Below, piece by piece: positions 12,600-24,300 of a stretch of DNA of 64,000 bases (position 1 is its first letter; each line of letters opens with the position of its first letter). A program made the position numbers and the translations under genes. The stretch is from Przewalskia tangutica. Its lineage: Eukaryota > Streptophyta > Magnoliopsida > Solanales > Solanaceae. The stretch is from the NCBI GenBank assembly GCA_029844215.1, contig CM056730.1, positions 53,022,924 to 53,086,923 on the forward strand. The letters are read 5' to 3'. Under the pieces are notes generated by a model. It was not told the DNA's origin. It saw nothing but the letters and a program-made list of their open reading frames with translations, and ran no database searches.

Positions 12600-13200
12600 T
12601 TCTACTATGATCCAAATGCCCAAAGTACTCGCTAAGTTTCCTTCTTTCCAAATTTCATCACACCCTTCCGGTGGTACCTTCAAGAAGACCCACCGTCAAC
12701 TCAACTCCAAGTGTCGACGATCGTCCGCACGACTTCGCTGACTCGAGCCGCTAATAACTTCTTCTCGATAAGCTTCACCTTATCCACATCCCGCTGAAAC
12801 AAGTAGGGACCAAACTATCTCGAACCTTGCCGACATCGAACCAATCGACCAAGAACCTACACTTCCGCCATACAAGGCTTCATAAGGCACCATCCGACAT
12901 CAAATGGTAGCTAGTATAATACTCACTCAACAAGAGGCAAATAATCCTCACAACACCTCAAATCAAAACACCGCCCGTAACCTATCCTCAAATGTCCGAT
13001 AAATGCGTTGTTCGTCCGTCGCCCGAGGGTGAATGCACATCGAGACTCACCCGAAGTTCCTAACCCCGCCGTAAAACCTCCCAAAAAGAAATAGCCATAA
13101 ACCGGGCTTCACCGTCGCCATAAAAATAAAAGTAGGAACCCCGCAGCTTTACAACCTTCCCGATATACAATATCTCACATAACCTCCGCCGAGTAAATAC
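12600..13200 (-). pseudogene. pol: Integrase remnant (late core to C-terminal domain) in M1
   Basis: Minus-strand reading, in the same direction as gag. It aligns with the end of integrase in E2 (44340-44800): the segment around PYEALYG near 12890, the SYA-like helix, the HLEF-to-VFLKV stretch near 12680-12730 and a short piece of the core beyond 13000. The 5' part of integrase and all of protease, reverse transcriptase and RNase H are absent, as is a clear chromodomain. Stops and frameshifts are frequent. T1, T2 and T3 have nothing at this place. This points to a gag-pol ancestor that lost most of pol by deletion. Confidence 0.68.
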
Positions 13201-13536
13201 CCGACTAAAAGACAAGATGGGCTGACCCCATCGGCCCTACTACATCGTCGAACGCATTCACAAACTCGCACGACGGTTACCTAAATCGGGCTTAACACCT
13301 CGTGACCCTATCATCTAGCGACCACCTCAACCGACTCACCACATTCCGGCCGCGGTTGACTTCATGAATGTCCTCAACCCGACCCACTTCAGACTAAACT
13401 CTCGCTCTCGATCCGAACAATCTTACTACCACGCCACGAAAGCTACTACTGCCATCTCACACTACCCATGGATTTATCACAACTTACACCATGCTAACCG
13501 AACATAGCACTCCACATGTATCTACCATAACGACCT
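13201..13536 (-). other. Spacer of M1 between integrase remnant and S1 insertion
   Basis: Matches the spacer of the gag-only elements: GGGCTGACC, CTCGTGACCCTATCA and CGGTTGACTT-type blocks correspond to 52540-52640 in T2. No coding is seen. S1 interrupts it at 13537. Confidence 0.6.
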
Positions 13537-16500
13537 TGTTATACCCCATATTCTCAGGGTATGTATGCGAGGACGCACGCATTTAGAGCACGATGTAAAA
13601 ATTGGAAATAAGAAAGAGCGATTCTTCCACTAAAAGTTTCCGCTTTTGTAAGGAAAATGTTCGCTGAAGTGGAATTGTTCCTGTGATTTGGAATTTGGGC
13701 TTCTTAGATTATATTAGAATTTTGAGATTTTATTTTCAGAATGGTCACGCTGGGCCCACGGAGAAATTTACTGCTGTGGGCCCGCTTTGATTTTGAGATT
13801 TTGGCCATTTTGGATATTTTCAAGATGAATTATTTTGACAAGAGGAGGGCGACACGTGTCACCCCTAGGTGGCTCGCCGACTACTCAGCACAAGCGCCGA
13901 CAGAGTCGCCGACGAAACGCTTCCACGCTTCGTAGGAAAATTCCGCCATGTCATTTATAATTTTATGGATTTTTCCGAGAGATTAACATTTTGGACCAAC
14001 GGAGGGTGACATGTGTCACCCTCACATCGAAGCGCGGCGCAACCTCGACGCAATTGGTTCACGCCGCCAATCGCTCCTTGTTTTGGCCTTGTTTTCAGGG
14101 CTTGTTTGGTGCCATGTTTTGTACATTGTTTTGCGGAGTAGGGGCTAGGTGCACTTGGCTTGATCAAGGCCTTACACTTGCCTTGCACATGGCTTGATCT
14201 CGCCATCGTCAAGCTTTGGTTTTGCTATAAATACCCCTAAGCTCAAGACTTCATTCATCCAAAACTTCCAAGTCTTGAAAACCTCTCCTCCCTTTGCAGC
14301 TCTTAGCCGAGAGCCTTCCTCCCCTTTTCGTGTGGCCTTGGCCGGTGGGTTCCCCTTCCCTCAGTGCTAGCCGGGTACGCCCAGCCTAGTTGTTTTCGTG
14401 ATAATACCCTCCCTCGTGGTATTGAAATACTTCTCCTAGTATTGTTATAATGCCCAAAATACCTTAGCCTTTACCTTGTTGTATTCCAAAAGTTACCTCT
14501 ATACGTAGAGCCCTAAATACTACCTTTGTCCTTTTAGTCTCAAACCGAAACCCAAGGAAATCTTCATTTGGTCAAGATTTGAGCAGGTTGGTTAGAACTT
14601 CTAAGGGTTGTTTGAGCGATCGAGCGCACTGAGCAGAGCTAAACCTCGCTCAGATCGACATTATAAACTTGGATAATTTTGGGCTTGTCGAGGTAAATAT
14701 TCTGTCCCCTTATCAGAATCGGAGATTACATGTCAGAGGAATATATAGTTGAGGTATACTATATATAGAATCAACATTATTGTGCGCAATGTCTTTTGAC
14801 TTAAGCCCAATTTAAAGAAGAGAATCGAATCAGAATTACATAGATCAGACATTACAGAGACTTTGTAGCATTGTTGTAGTAGAAAGGTACACGCCCTAAG
14901 TTAGGTAAACCCCTCGGTTGGCTTGGTAGCCTACTCGATGAGAGGAGATTTACACTGCATGTGTGGGGTGGGTCGCCGAATTTTCAGAGAATACGGAACC
15001 ATGCGTTAGAAGTTAATAGACGCCATGGTCTTATAGTGGAAGTACTACACGAGTAGCGATTCTACCCAAGAGGGAAACGGCCAGCCGTGTTACGATCGCG
15101 AGCGCTTTGCTTATCGTCGATACTGTCGCGAGGTACGTGAACCTCTTCCTATCTGTTCTAGCATGATATGTGTAACTACGTAGACGCGGACGACAAAGCT
15201 AAGTGTATTTGTTTGTTTAAACATAAAAGTTGTTATAACGCTTTATGGAAAGTTGGTTATAACACTTTTATGTAGGTAAGAAAATGGTTTATCGATGTTG
15301 AAGTTAAGAGACTTAACTTATTTGTTTTAATGTGACGTTTGTGTAAAACCTCATTCGCGAGTAATGAGTACTTGGTTTTAAAGTGGATAATGTTTTACCG
15401 ATTTCTAAATCGTAACGTATCGTATTGCACCACCGCAGCTAATAAAGGAAAATGTATCAATAATGATGTTGTATTAAAACCAAGAAAAACCTCCATCCGC
15501 ATGAAGCTAAGACGAGACAAAATGATATTACATTTTCTAGATCACGGTCAGTAATAAGATCGTTATAAACCGTAATAAACGCCACACATAAGAAATATGT
15601 TACTCAATTGTTTTAAAAGTGGATTAAGACTATGAGTTATAAAACCTTTCTAAAATGAGAAACTTGAGCATTTGAAATTAGGCCAACTCAATGTTTGGAA
15701 ATAATGCGTTACTTGATTTTTGCAAAGGAAGTATTTTGGTTTACTTAAAAGATAGTCACTCTATTTTTATATACTACGTATTGCGTGACTTATGGGAAAG
15801 TACTTGAGTTGTGTGAAACTTGCCTATGCCATGATGATAGCCTTTGTTGTATGTTGTTGTATTTGTGTTACCGCCTCTCGATGCAGGTCATTGACTTGTC
15901 GAGAACTTACTCGACGGCCGGCAAAGTGACGAGAATTCCACGCATGTTTCCATTTTGATTATCGCCTTGTTGATGTCACATGGACATGTCTACACCGAGG
16001 TAGAATTCCGGTACGTGGCTACGCGCAGGTTGATTACCCGATATATTGTTATTGTGGTTACACGGACATGCCTACACCGAGGTAGAATTCGGGCACGTGG
16101 CTACGCGCAGGTTGATCACCCAAGATATTATTGCTGATGCCATACGGACGGTCTACACCGGCGCACTCCGGCATGCCACGGGGCATTGGTATTATTGTTG
16201 CATCACGGACATGCCTACACCGGCGCAGACTCCGGCACGCGCCACGACGCGAACATGATTGATGCGCGGGCGCGACCCATAGTTATATTTGAGTGATGAC
16301 TTGAGGCGCGAGTCCCCGATCGACATGATCGCTTATGTCGAATCAGAGTTTGCTTATCATACATGTCTCCCGCTATATAGACTAGTATGATTTCATTTAC
16401 GATTTTACGCTTTCACATACTGCACTTGGCAGATCGACTCTTCGGCCGCGCTCACGCCGCAGTAGAGGTACATCGGCCGTGATCCTCGCCTTAGGATCTC

Positions 16501-16843
16501 GGGCCAGTTGGGAAGCTCCGCTTCTCCGAGGCTTATCTTTTGCATGTGTTCCCCGAGTTGCAGGTTCTGTACATTCTGTGGTACGGCGGGCCCCGTCCCG
16601 CCATAGTTGTTGTAAATCTTAGAGGTATGTAGTAATCGCAAAGTGTGGTTTGTAAAAAGATTAAACTGCTCGCTTTGGAAAGAGTTGTATTTATATATGT
16701 TATCGAAGGTAACCTGGGTTGGCCTGCTTTATGATCATATATCTTGTTTCTTGTTTAAAGTTTTATTTTCCGCCGTTTTCTCTCGATGTCAGGTCACTAG
16801 GGTGCCCGATAAGGCACCAAGAACGCCCCGAACGGGTCGTTAC
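13537..16843 (+). mobile_element. S1: plus-strand LTR, about 3.3 kb, apparently solo
   Basis: Starts TGTTATACCCC and ends near GGTCGTTAC. Both flanks are M1 internal DNA (spacer left, gag side right), and no gag, primer-binding site or second LTR adjoins it, so it is a solo LTR left by recombination. It contains a TATA box at 14226, the T-type module with CCTCCATCCGCAT near 15490 and a type-b array at about 15961-16255. Expected 5-base flanks read gacct and gcact, which is not a clean duplication given the error rate here. Confidence 0.8.
14226..14233 (+). promoter_or_regulatory. TATA box of S1
   Basis: TATAAATA followed by CCCCT, about 690 bases into the LTR. Confidence 0.72.
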
Positions 16844-18122
16844 GCACTAAACAAGTCTCTAAGGTCAAGATCTCCTCAGAACTACTTCCTCACTTTCCTT
16901 TGCCGCCTAATCAAATCTTGCTCACGGGCGATAACTACGTAAGGTGACGAACCACCATCGATCCCGGCGTTGAGTCAGAACATCCGCGCCACCTGCTCGG
17001 ACAATTTTCGCAAAATGGCCCTATCGCCGCAATCCTAACAAGCTATCTAAGTAGTACGACACTCCCATAAGAACCCCTACCACAACGACCATACCGAAAG
17101 CGTGGTCTCTCTCGCTAACACCCATTCCTCTCCGATCCATCAATCCAAGAATCGACTGCAGCTAAGTCATCCCACCGTATCCTCCTACTAGACATTCTCT
17201 CTCACACGGCTCGACGGCTACGGTAAAACAAGCATTAGTAAGAAAGACGACATTTCTGACGACGCCTACCACATAAAGGAACACGGAGGGAAAATCAATA
17301 TGGCCGCTAGAACCTATGCAAACTGCGGAACTGTAAAACGTGGAGTTCGACCAACTCCTAAATACCCCGAACGCCCAAGTCCGCGAGGACCACTCAGATC
17401 GGGCGAGGCGCATAACCATGGGCCGCCGAAGGTCCGCCGAAAGTTACCAAAGTACCCTGCTCGCCTCTTCTACCGATCTCGTTAATCCGCTGATTTCCAC
17501 GCTCTCGGTCACGCGCAGAAGCTCAGACGCGGCAATGTCCATGTCCGATCAAGAGCTACTTTGTACAACTCTCGCTAGATAATCGCCATGTCACGTGACA
17601 TATCGGTGCACTCTATCCTCCATGTCCGCCACTAACGCGTGGGACATAACGAGCCAATAAGTCAAACTCTATATTGTATTCAACCGTCCGACCGCTTCGC
17701 CAACCTCATAAATGTATTCGCTCGAAGCTCTCCTCATCCGCGAGGCGCAAGAAGTGTGTAAGAAATGCCTCCGAGGTCTTGATCACTTTTATGATCCGCG
17801 AATCGCCGAATAAACTCCCGATGATCTTCTCGCCTCCTCAATCCATAGGACTCTGGATCAGAACTCAAGAAGTCCTCAAGTCTCAAAACTATCTGACGAA
17901 GTAACCATCGATACTACGAACCTCTCGACTCGCTCGTCCCTCACGCCGCTACAAGCCTAGCTAGTAAATCGCCCATCTCCTAGTAACCATATCCCCGCCT
18001 CGGCCGTGGAATCAGAGGCTCGTGTATCGCTGCCTCGCAGCTACCGCATCGCCTAAACTCTCTGGGCTAGCGGCCGCAGTAACTCCCCGAACGGTCTGCC
18101 TCGTATAATGACTGCCCGCGGC
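16844..18122 (-). pseudogene. gag: gag of M1, main part, decayed
   Basis: Continuation of M1 to the right of S1, read right to left. The segment about 17900-18122 matches the gag N-terminal third of E2. About 17570-17900 carries the capsid core: the YMEFDSL-type region appears near 17650. About 17180-17260 is the nucleocapsid zinc-knuckle region. The left 250 bases are the gag end or spacer. E1 cuts the gene at 18122; the first 25 codons are at 38596-38671. Frameshifts and stops are numerous, so no capsid can be made. Confidence 0.72.
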
Positions 18123-20467
18123 CGTTATACCCGGATTTCAAGTATGTACGAGGACGACGCATAAAAGTTTGGCCTTAAAGTTTAGGCATGGCACGCTTTT
18201 TGGGCACAACCTCACAAAGAATCGCTTCCGACTAAACGCTTTACACAACTCGCGTAGATAAATTCCGCCATGCCATTTCTAATTTTTATGATTTTTCCGA
18301 GAGACGAAACACTTTGATCAACGGGAGGGCTTACACTTGTCACCTCCAATTGATGGACGTGGCGCCCATAGGCCGAACGGATGTCCAATTTTGTCAAGTA
18401 GTTGGTAGGATATTTCATGCAAGTCGCAGGCACACTTGCCCTAATCTCGCCTTACACTTGCCTAGCACTTAAATCACGCCATCGTCGCCATCCCTGACCT
18501 ATAAATACTCTAAGATGAAGAGTTCTTCATCCACAATTACTTTCCAAGTCTAAAAATCCTCTCCTCTCCCTTAAAGCCTTTTCGTCCAAACACCTCCCCT
18601 TCGAGAAGCTTAGCCGAGGCTACCCCCACCTCAGCCAAACCTACCCCTCCCTTGGTAGAAAATTGCCTTCTAGTATTGTTATAATGCCCAATATACCCTA
18701 GCCCAAATCCCTTAGTACTTAGTAGAAGTCAAAGAACTTCTATGGTTCTCGAGCTACCTGAGCGCATAAACTTAGAGCTAAACCTGCTCAGCGACTTTTA
18801 TCTAGGATATTATTGGGCTTACCGAGGTAAATAATCCTAACCTCTTTGAATTAGAGAATACATACCGTAGTAGTATAAGAATAAGTATTAAATACTTAGA
18901 AGAATATTACGTATTAGAATTGAATCTATCACAGCAGGCGGTTTAAAAGAAGAATAATTGAACTATACTTACTTAGACTGCTTTCACAAAGAGACTCAGT
19001 AGCTCACCGCAGGGAAGTCGCCCGATTTTCCGTAGAATAAAGGACCCTCTCGCTAGAATCGCATGCAGTAGTTCAGACGCTGATAGACGTTCGACTATTA
19101 TAGGTTGATTCTCTCGCCACATATTCAACTCGCGTGGTTTTCGCGGTATGCATGTGATTCTTCCTAAAGCATATATTTTAAATATATAGTACGGTAGACG
19201 CATACGTGATAACCGAATAATAACTACGGCAATGTCTTTCGACTTAAGCCCGAATAATACTTACGCAATGTCTCGCGACTTAAGCCTAATAATAAGGATT
19301 CAAAGCATTTCAAAAGATTATCAATCATTTTTAATGTAAGAGAACTAATTGGTTTTTAAAATGTAAGTTTAAGAGTTATACTAGCTTTATGGGAAGTTAG
19401 GTATAACCACTTAAGCATGATAAAAGAAATAGTTTGCCATGTGTTTATAATGCACTTATATCGATTTGTGAAAAGAATAATAAGATGGTTTGATAAGTAG
19501 ACGATATGACGCTACGCGTGTTAAAGGTCTTGTAACGCTTGTATAAGAGAGTATTCTTGTCAGGCTTATGTTGTTTAACGATAAGTTGTTACGTTAGTGT
19601 AATATCACCACATCTTGACATATTACCGGGGTTGTCGCCTCCGACGCGGGTAGACTCAGCGGTCCGGGACCATGATTCGAGAATACCTCACGCTGGTCCA
19701 AGCGGACCTATGCGGAGCTACGGAGTTCCGTGTTAGTGACGCGGGTTATACCTTACGCGTCTACGTGGCTACGCGACTACGAGTCCGTGACGACGCCGAG
19801 GAGTAGCACCGATGCGGGTTATATACCCCATGCGGGCCTACATGAGTGGCCACGCGACTACGGAGTCCAGTGATTAGGCTTGCATGGTGATACTACGCAA
19901 TCGGCCCCGCTCGATCATTCGCAGCCTAGAAAAGACTCATACCTACCTATCGTTGCTCTTGTTTATGATGTGGCACTATGCGCGTTACTCGTTGTTTCAT
20001 ACATACTTGCAAAACCGATTTTAAAAGGATATGTTTTCATTTAAGTACTTTACGCTTCACATACTTAGTACTGGCAGATCGACTCTCCTGGGCCGCTCAT
20101 GCCGCAGTAAAGGCAAGGTGTGCTAGATCCACATCCTTAGGATCTTGCGTCTGTGTCGTGAGCTCCATCTTCTCCTGAGGCTCTACTTTGGGTATGATCT
20201 CCCAGATTGTAGATAGTTTTGTACATTCAGGTATGGCGGCCCCGTCCCGCCATAGTTGTTTACTTCCAGAGGTCTCAGAGTCCTATTGTACTGGGATGTA
20301 ATCGCAAAACTTGGGTTATATATATGCCAAAGGCAAGATTTTCATCGATAAACTGTGTCTCATTTTACAACTGCTTTCATGTCTTGTTTTATATTTCCGC
20401 TGATTTTCTCTCGACAGATGATCGCTGGTGCCCGTAAGGCACTACCACGCCCCGAACGGTCGTGACA
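18123..20467 (+). repeat. 5' LTR of E1, about 2.35 kb
   Basis: Short LTR type. It starts GTTATACCCGG (the leading T is lost) and ends GGTCGTGACA. TATA box at 18500, palindrome at 19369-19415, type-c array at about 19620-19890. Two tandem copies of GCAATGTCT..CGACTTAAGC lie at about 19230-19290. It lacks the CCTCCATCCGCAT module of T-type LTRs. Confidence 0.86.
18500..18507 (+). promoter_or_regulatory. TATA box of E1 5' LTR
   Basis: TATAAATA at LTR base 378, followed by CTCTAAG. This promoter would drive the gag-pol RNA. Confidence 0.72.
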
Positions 20468-20471
20468 AAAG

Positions 20472-20482
20472 TGGTATCGAGC
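20472..20482 (+). promoter_or_regulatory. Primer-binding site of E1
   Basis: TGGTATCGAGC, four bases after the LTR, matches the initiator tRNA-Met complement with one A missing. Confidence 0.82.
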
Positions 20483-20664
20483 GCTTAATCTCTGAAAGTG
20501 TCTACAGACCGCATCTAGTAGAGTCTGATTATCGTGTCAGGCACCACACCAATAATCGTGAGGCTATAGGATATTTAGGATTGGTTTCATTCTTCTCAAC
20601 TGAGATCGTGCTTGTAGCCGTGTTAAAGTCGACCCTCTAACGTATTCCTTTCTCAGAACAGCTT

Positions 20665-21790
20665 ATGCCTCCACGCAAGGCAACCCGCCCGTATGGCAAG
20701 ACACCGAGGAGCCGCCACGACACCCAGAGTCACGAGGCTCGCCTGGGCCTATACTGCAGACGGCGAAGTTCTACGACGCCACCCCTGTGAGGGTTTAGGT
20801 CGCAACAGCCGATGAGACCACAAGATTTACACCTCCACCCCACACCGGAGCAGATGAGACGGGTTACGAGAGATGGCCCGCCATTAGCCGTGATCGTGGC
20901 TGCATACGAGGACAGCCGATGCGCAGCTCACCCGAGCCCCGCCGCACCTGGTTCACCCAGGCGCAGAGTTTGAGGCTACGACTTCCCGAGTCAGCCTCCG
21001 CAGTTTTACGGTCGAGGCCGAGGATGATCCGCAGGAGTTCATCCGCCGCCACAGAGGATTTTGAGAGTGATCGTGGCGCCGAGACCGAGTCCGTGATCTT
21101 TGGTTCACATAGGCCGCGCGATACCGCAATGATTGGTTTGATTCGCGGAGTTATCCCGGAGAGCACGCCCCAGCCTACTGGGATGAGTTCTCGAGGCTTT
21201 CTCACTCACTTCTTGCCTCCACTGCACGATGAGGGCGCGGCCGATAGATTTTTACCGCCGAGGCAGAGGACGACCGCCGTGAGTACAATGTCGAGTTTGA
21301 TTCATCGCTCGATATGTCCCAAATTGGTAGCAGATACGGAGGATAGGTGCACCGCCACGCCATCGGGCTAGATGATTATATGGCCGAAGTCACGTACGGG
21401 TGTTTCTTCACCGTATGACATTACCCGCACGCAGCTCATGCTTCGACGCGGCGAGCGCAGAGACCGACGTGCCGACAGTGCAGCAGCAGAAGACCAGACG
21501 ACAGTGGTCTTTTGGTGGCTATCGTGGGCGGCCTCGCAGCAGCCTAGATTTGCACCACGCCACCAGAGCACTCCCGCACCGCCCTCAAGACAACCAGATA
21601 TTCGAGGCGCACTGTGGCCCCAAGACTTCGACGCCCGCAGCGCAGAGATCGCCGATCGACCACCCCTTAGTGGCCGATGCGTAGATCCCACTTCGAGTCA
21701 GGTGCCGCTACGGAGCTTGTTTCGCCAGGCCGCAGGTCACTATGCGAGGAACCGTCCACTCAAGGGCGGTTACGGTAGGGGTCACCACGT
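20665..21790 (+). pseudogene. gag: gag of E1 (capsid and nucleocapsid), frameshifted
   Basis: Structural gene of E1. The ATG at 20665 lies about 200 bases after the primer-binding site in the family context TTATGCCTCC and opens a basic N-terminus (MPPRKATRP). The Retrotrans_gag core spans about 21050-21350, visible in alternating frames as LTHFLPP, ADRFL and MSSL-type pieces that align with T1 and T3. A degenerate CCHC knuckle (CG..GHYARN) lies at about 21717-21755. Protease follows with no clear stop, as expected for a single gag-pol frame. At least five frame changes are needed to read through. Function would be particle assembly and RNA packaging in the cytoplasm. Confidence 0.78.
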
Positions 21791-22220
21791 GTTCTTTCAC
21801 GTCTTCTTCATCCTCGACACCTACTCGCCCGAGGGCAAGGTACTCACGGACCAGCAGTCGCGGCAGGTCGTGGCGCTGGTCTCAGCTTCTAGCGGTCCTC
21901 GTAACCGCATTTATGCTTTGTCCACCGACAGATCGTGAGGCCTCACCGATGTCGCCACGTACCTTATCGGGCCGGTTTGACGGTATGCTTGATAGATCCG
22001 GTTCTACTGGCCCCATATATCTCCCTTGTTTCTAGTAGGATAGGATAGAGCCCGAGTCCATAAACCCTTTCGAGGTAGCTACGCCAGCTGGTGATTCGGC
22101 AGTAGCTCTACGGTATATGTAGCTTGGCTCAGGATCATTTACGCCGTCGACCAGCCGACTTGATAGAGTTGGAGATGATTGACTTCGACGTGATCATGGG
22201 GATGGATTGGCTAGCTTCTT
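21791..22220 (+). pseudogene. pol: Protease (retropepsin) of E1, split by S2
   Basis: Aspartic protease that would cut the Gag-Pol polyprotein. The active-site region near 21985-22010 reads as a hydrophobic stretch followed by D, a shifted base, then GST. The downstream flap-to-helix segment ends in FDVIMGMDWLA (22175-22215), the usual end of gypsy-type proteases. Solo LTR S2 cuts the frame three bases later, and the next codons continue at 24306 with CYANVDC-like sequence. Frameshifts occur on both sides of the active site. Confidence 0.78.
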
Positions 22221-24300
22221 TGTTATACCCCGTATTTTCAGAGTATGTACGTGAGGACGTACGTAGAATTTTGGGCCTTAAAGATTAGGCTAGGACGAAA
22301 TTTGGGCACAAGTGCCGAAAGGAGTCGCCGACTAAACGCTTCACAGCCGTAGGGAAAATTCCGCTATGTCATTTATAATTTTATGGATTTTTCCGAGAGA
22401 CGAACATTTTGGATCAACGAGAGGCGACACTTGTCACCCTCTAATCGAGCACTCGAGGCGCCCTTCGACGATCGGCCTTGGCTTTTTAGTCGGTTAGGTA
22501 GATATTTTGGTGGTAGATGGATAAGGTGTACTTAGGTGAATCCTAGCCCTACACTTGCTATACACTTGGATGCATCTTGGCCATTGGTTGGCTTTTGCTT
22601 GACCTATAAATACCCCACCCTTTGGAAGACTTCTTCATCCAAAAATCTTCCTAAGTCTCAAGTTCTTCCTCCTCCCTTGTGTAGTCTGGCCCACCACCCC
22701 TCTTTCCTCATGAGGCCTTGTGGCCGAGAAACCCCTACCCTCATGTGAGTACTAGCCGAGAGCACCACCCCTCCTAATGTGCAGCCTGGGTACCCCCTAG
22801 CCTAGTTGTTTTCGTATAATACCCCTTGTTGTGGTATAGAAATACTCTCCTAGTATTGTTATAATGTCCACATACCTGGGCCCACCTACCTGGTAGGATT
22901 CCCAAGGTTACACTTATACAAAAGCCCATAAACTACGTTTAGACTTCCTTTAGCCACAAAAGCGAAACCCTAAGGAAATATTCACCCGTTGTTGAAGTTG
23001 TAAGTGGTTGGTTAGAACTTCTATGGCTGTTTGAGCGCCGAGTAGAGCTAAGCGCTGCTCGTGATCGACTTTATACTTGGATAATTTTGGGCTTATCGAG
23101 GTAAACACTCATCGCCCTTCTATTGTAATCGAAATTACATAAGTGTTGAATATATAGTTGTTGCATACTATATATAGAATCGAACTTAGTATTGTGGCAA
23201 TGTCTTTCGACTTAAGCTCAAGAATAAAGAATTGAACAAGTAATCACATGTATGATAATAAAGAGAAGAATCGAATCAGAATTACTTCAGTATTACAAGA
23301 GACTTACGTAGCATTACCGTAGTAGAATTGTACGCGTCCGAGAATTCCACGTATGTTTCATTTTGATTATCGCTCGTTGTTGATGTCACATGGACATGTC
23401 TACACCGGCGCAAAGATTCGGTACGGGCCACGCGTCTTGTTATTATTGTCGCATCACGGACATGTCTACACCGACGCAGATTCGGTACGCGGCCATACGG
23501 CCGTTGATTACCCGATATATGGTTATTACCGCAACATGGACGGTTCACACCGACGCAAAGATTCGGGCATATGGCTACGCGCGTGGTCGACCACCCAAGA
23601 TATTGTTATCGAGGTTATACGGGCATGTCTACACCACGCAGATTCCGGTACGCGGCCACGCGGCCTTGTTATTATTGTTGCATCACGGACATGTCTACAC
23701 CGATGCAAGATTCCGGGCACGCGCCACGACGCGAACATGACGGACGCCGCGGGCGAGACCCATAGTTATATTTGAGTGGTGACTTTGAGGCGCGAGTCCC
23801 CGACTTGATCGCTTATGTCGGTGCATCAGATTTTGGTTATCATACACGTCTCCTTCTTTAGGCTATTATGATTTCATTTACGATTTGACAAGCTTCACAT
23901 ACTGCACCGCTAGATCGACCTCCTTCGGGGCGCTCACGCCGCAGTAGAAGTACATCTACCGCCGATCCCCGCGCCAGGATCTCATTCGCTCGTAAGCTCC
24001 GCTCACGAGGCTTATATTCGTACGTGTTCCCGAGTTGTAGGTTCTGTACATTCAGGCTCATGGCCCCGCCCCGCCATAGTCGTTGTAAATCTTAGAGGTC
24101 TCAGAGCAATCGCTGCGCGTGGCTTGTAAAAAGATAACTGCTCGTATTTCTCAGATATATGACGGGCAACTGCTTGGTTGGTCTGCTTATTTATCTTTTC
24201 TCTTAATTCATGTTCATGTTTTTATTTCCGCTGATTTTCTCTCGATGTTGTATCACCAGGTGCCCGGTAAGGCACCGCCACGCCCGGTTCGGTCGTGACA
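22221..24300 (+). mobile_element. S2: solo LTR in E1 protease, with target duplication ttctt
   Basis: Starts TGTTATACCCCG and ends GGTCGTGACA, with ttctt at 22216-22220 and 24301-24305. No internal region or second LTR is present, and the pol frame resumes immediately, so it is a solo LTR. It is 2.08 kb, against 3.3 kb for S1 and T3. The block equivalent to about 14900-15920 of S1 is absent, the join being near 23338. TATA box at 22605, type-b array at about 23383-23740. Confidence 0.92.
22605..22612 (+). promoter_or_regulatory. TATA box of S2
   Basis: TATAAATA followed by CCCC, 384 bases into the LTR. Confidence 0.7.

Noticed and set aside
13532..16848. Clear target duplication for S1
   Set aside because: Flanks gacct and gcact do not match exactly, and the right LTR end is damaged, so I do not claim one.
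20919..21938. Overlapping long open frames on both strands within E1 gag (up to 188 codons)
   Set aside because: Only some segments of the plus-strand frames align with gag of sister elements. The others are shadows in GC-rich sequence or out-of-frame runs after indels.
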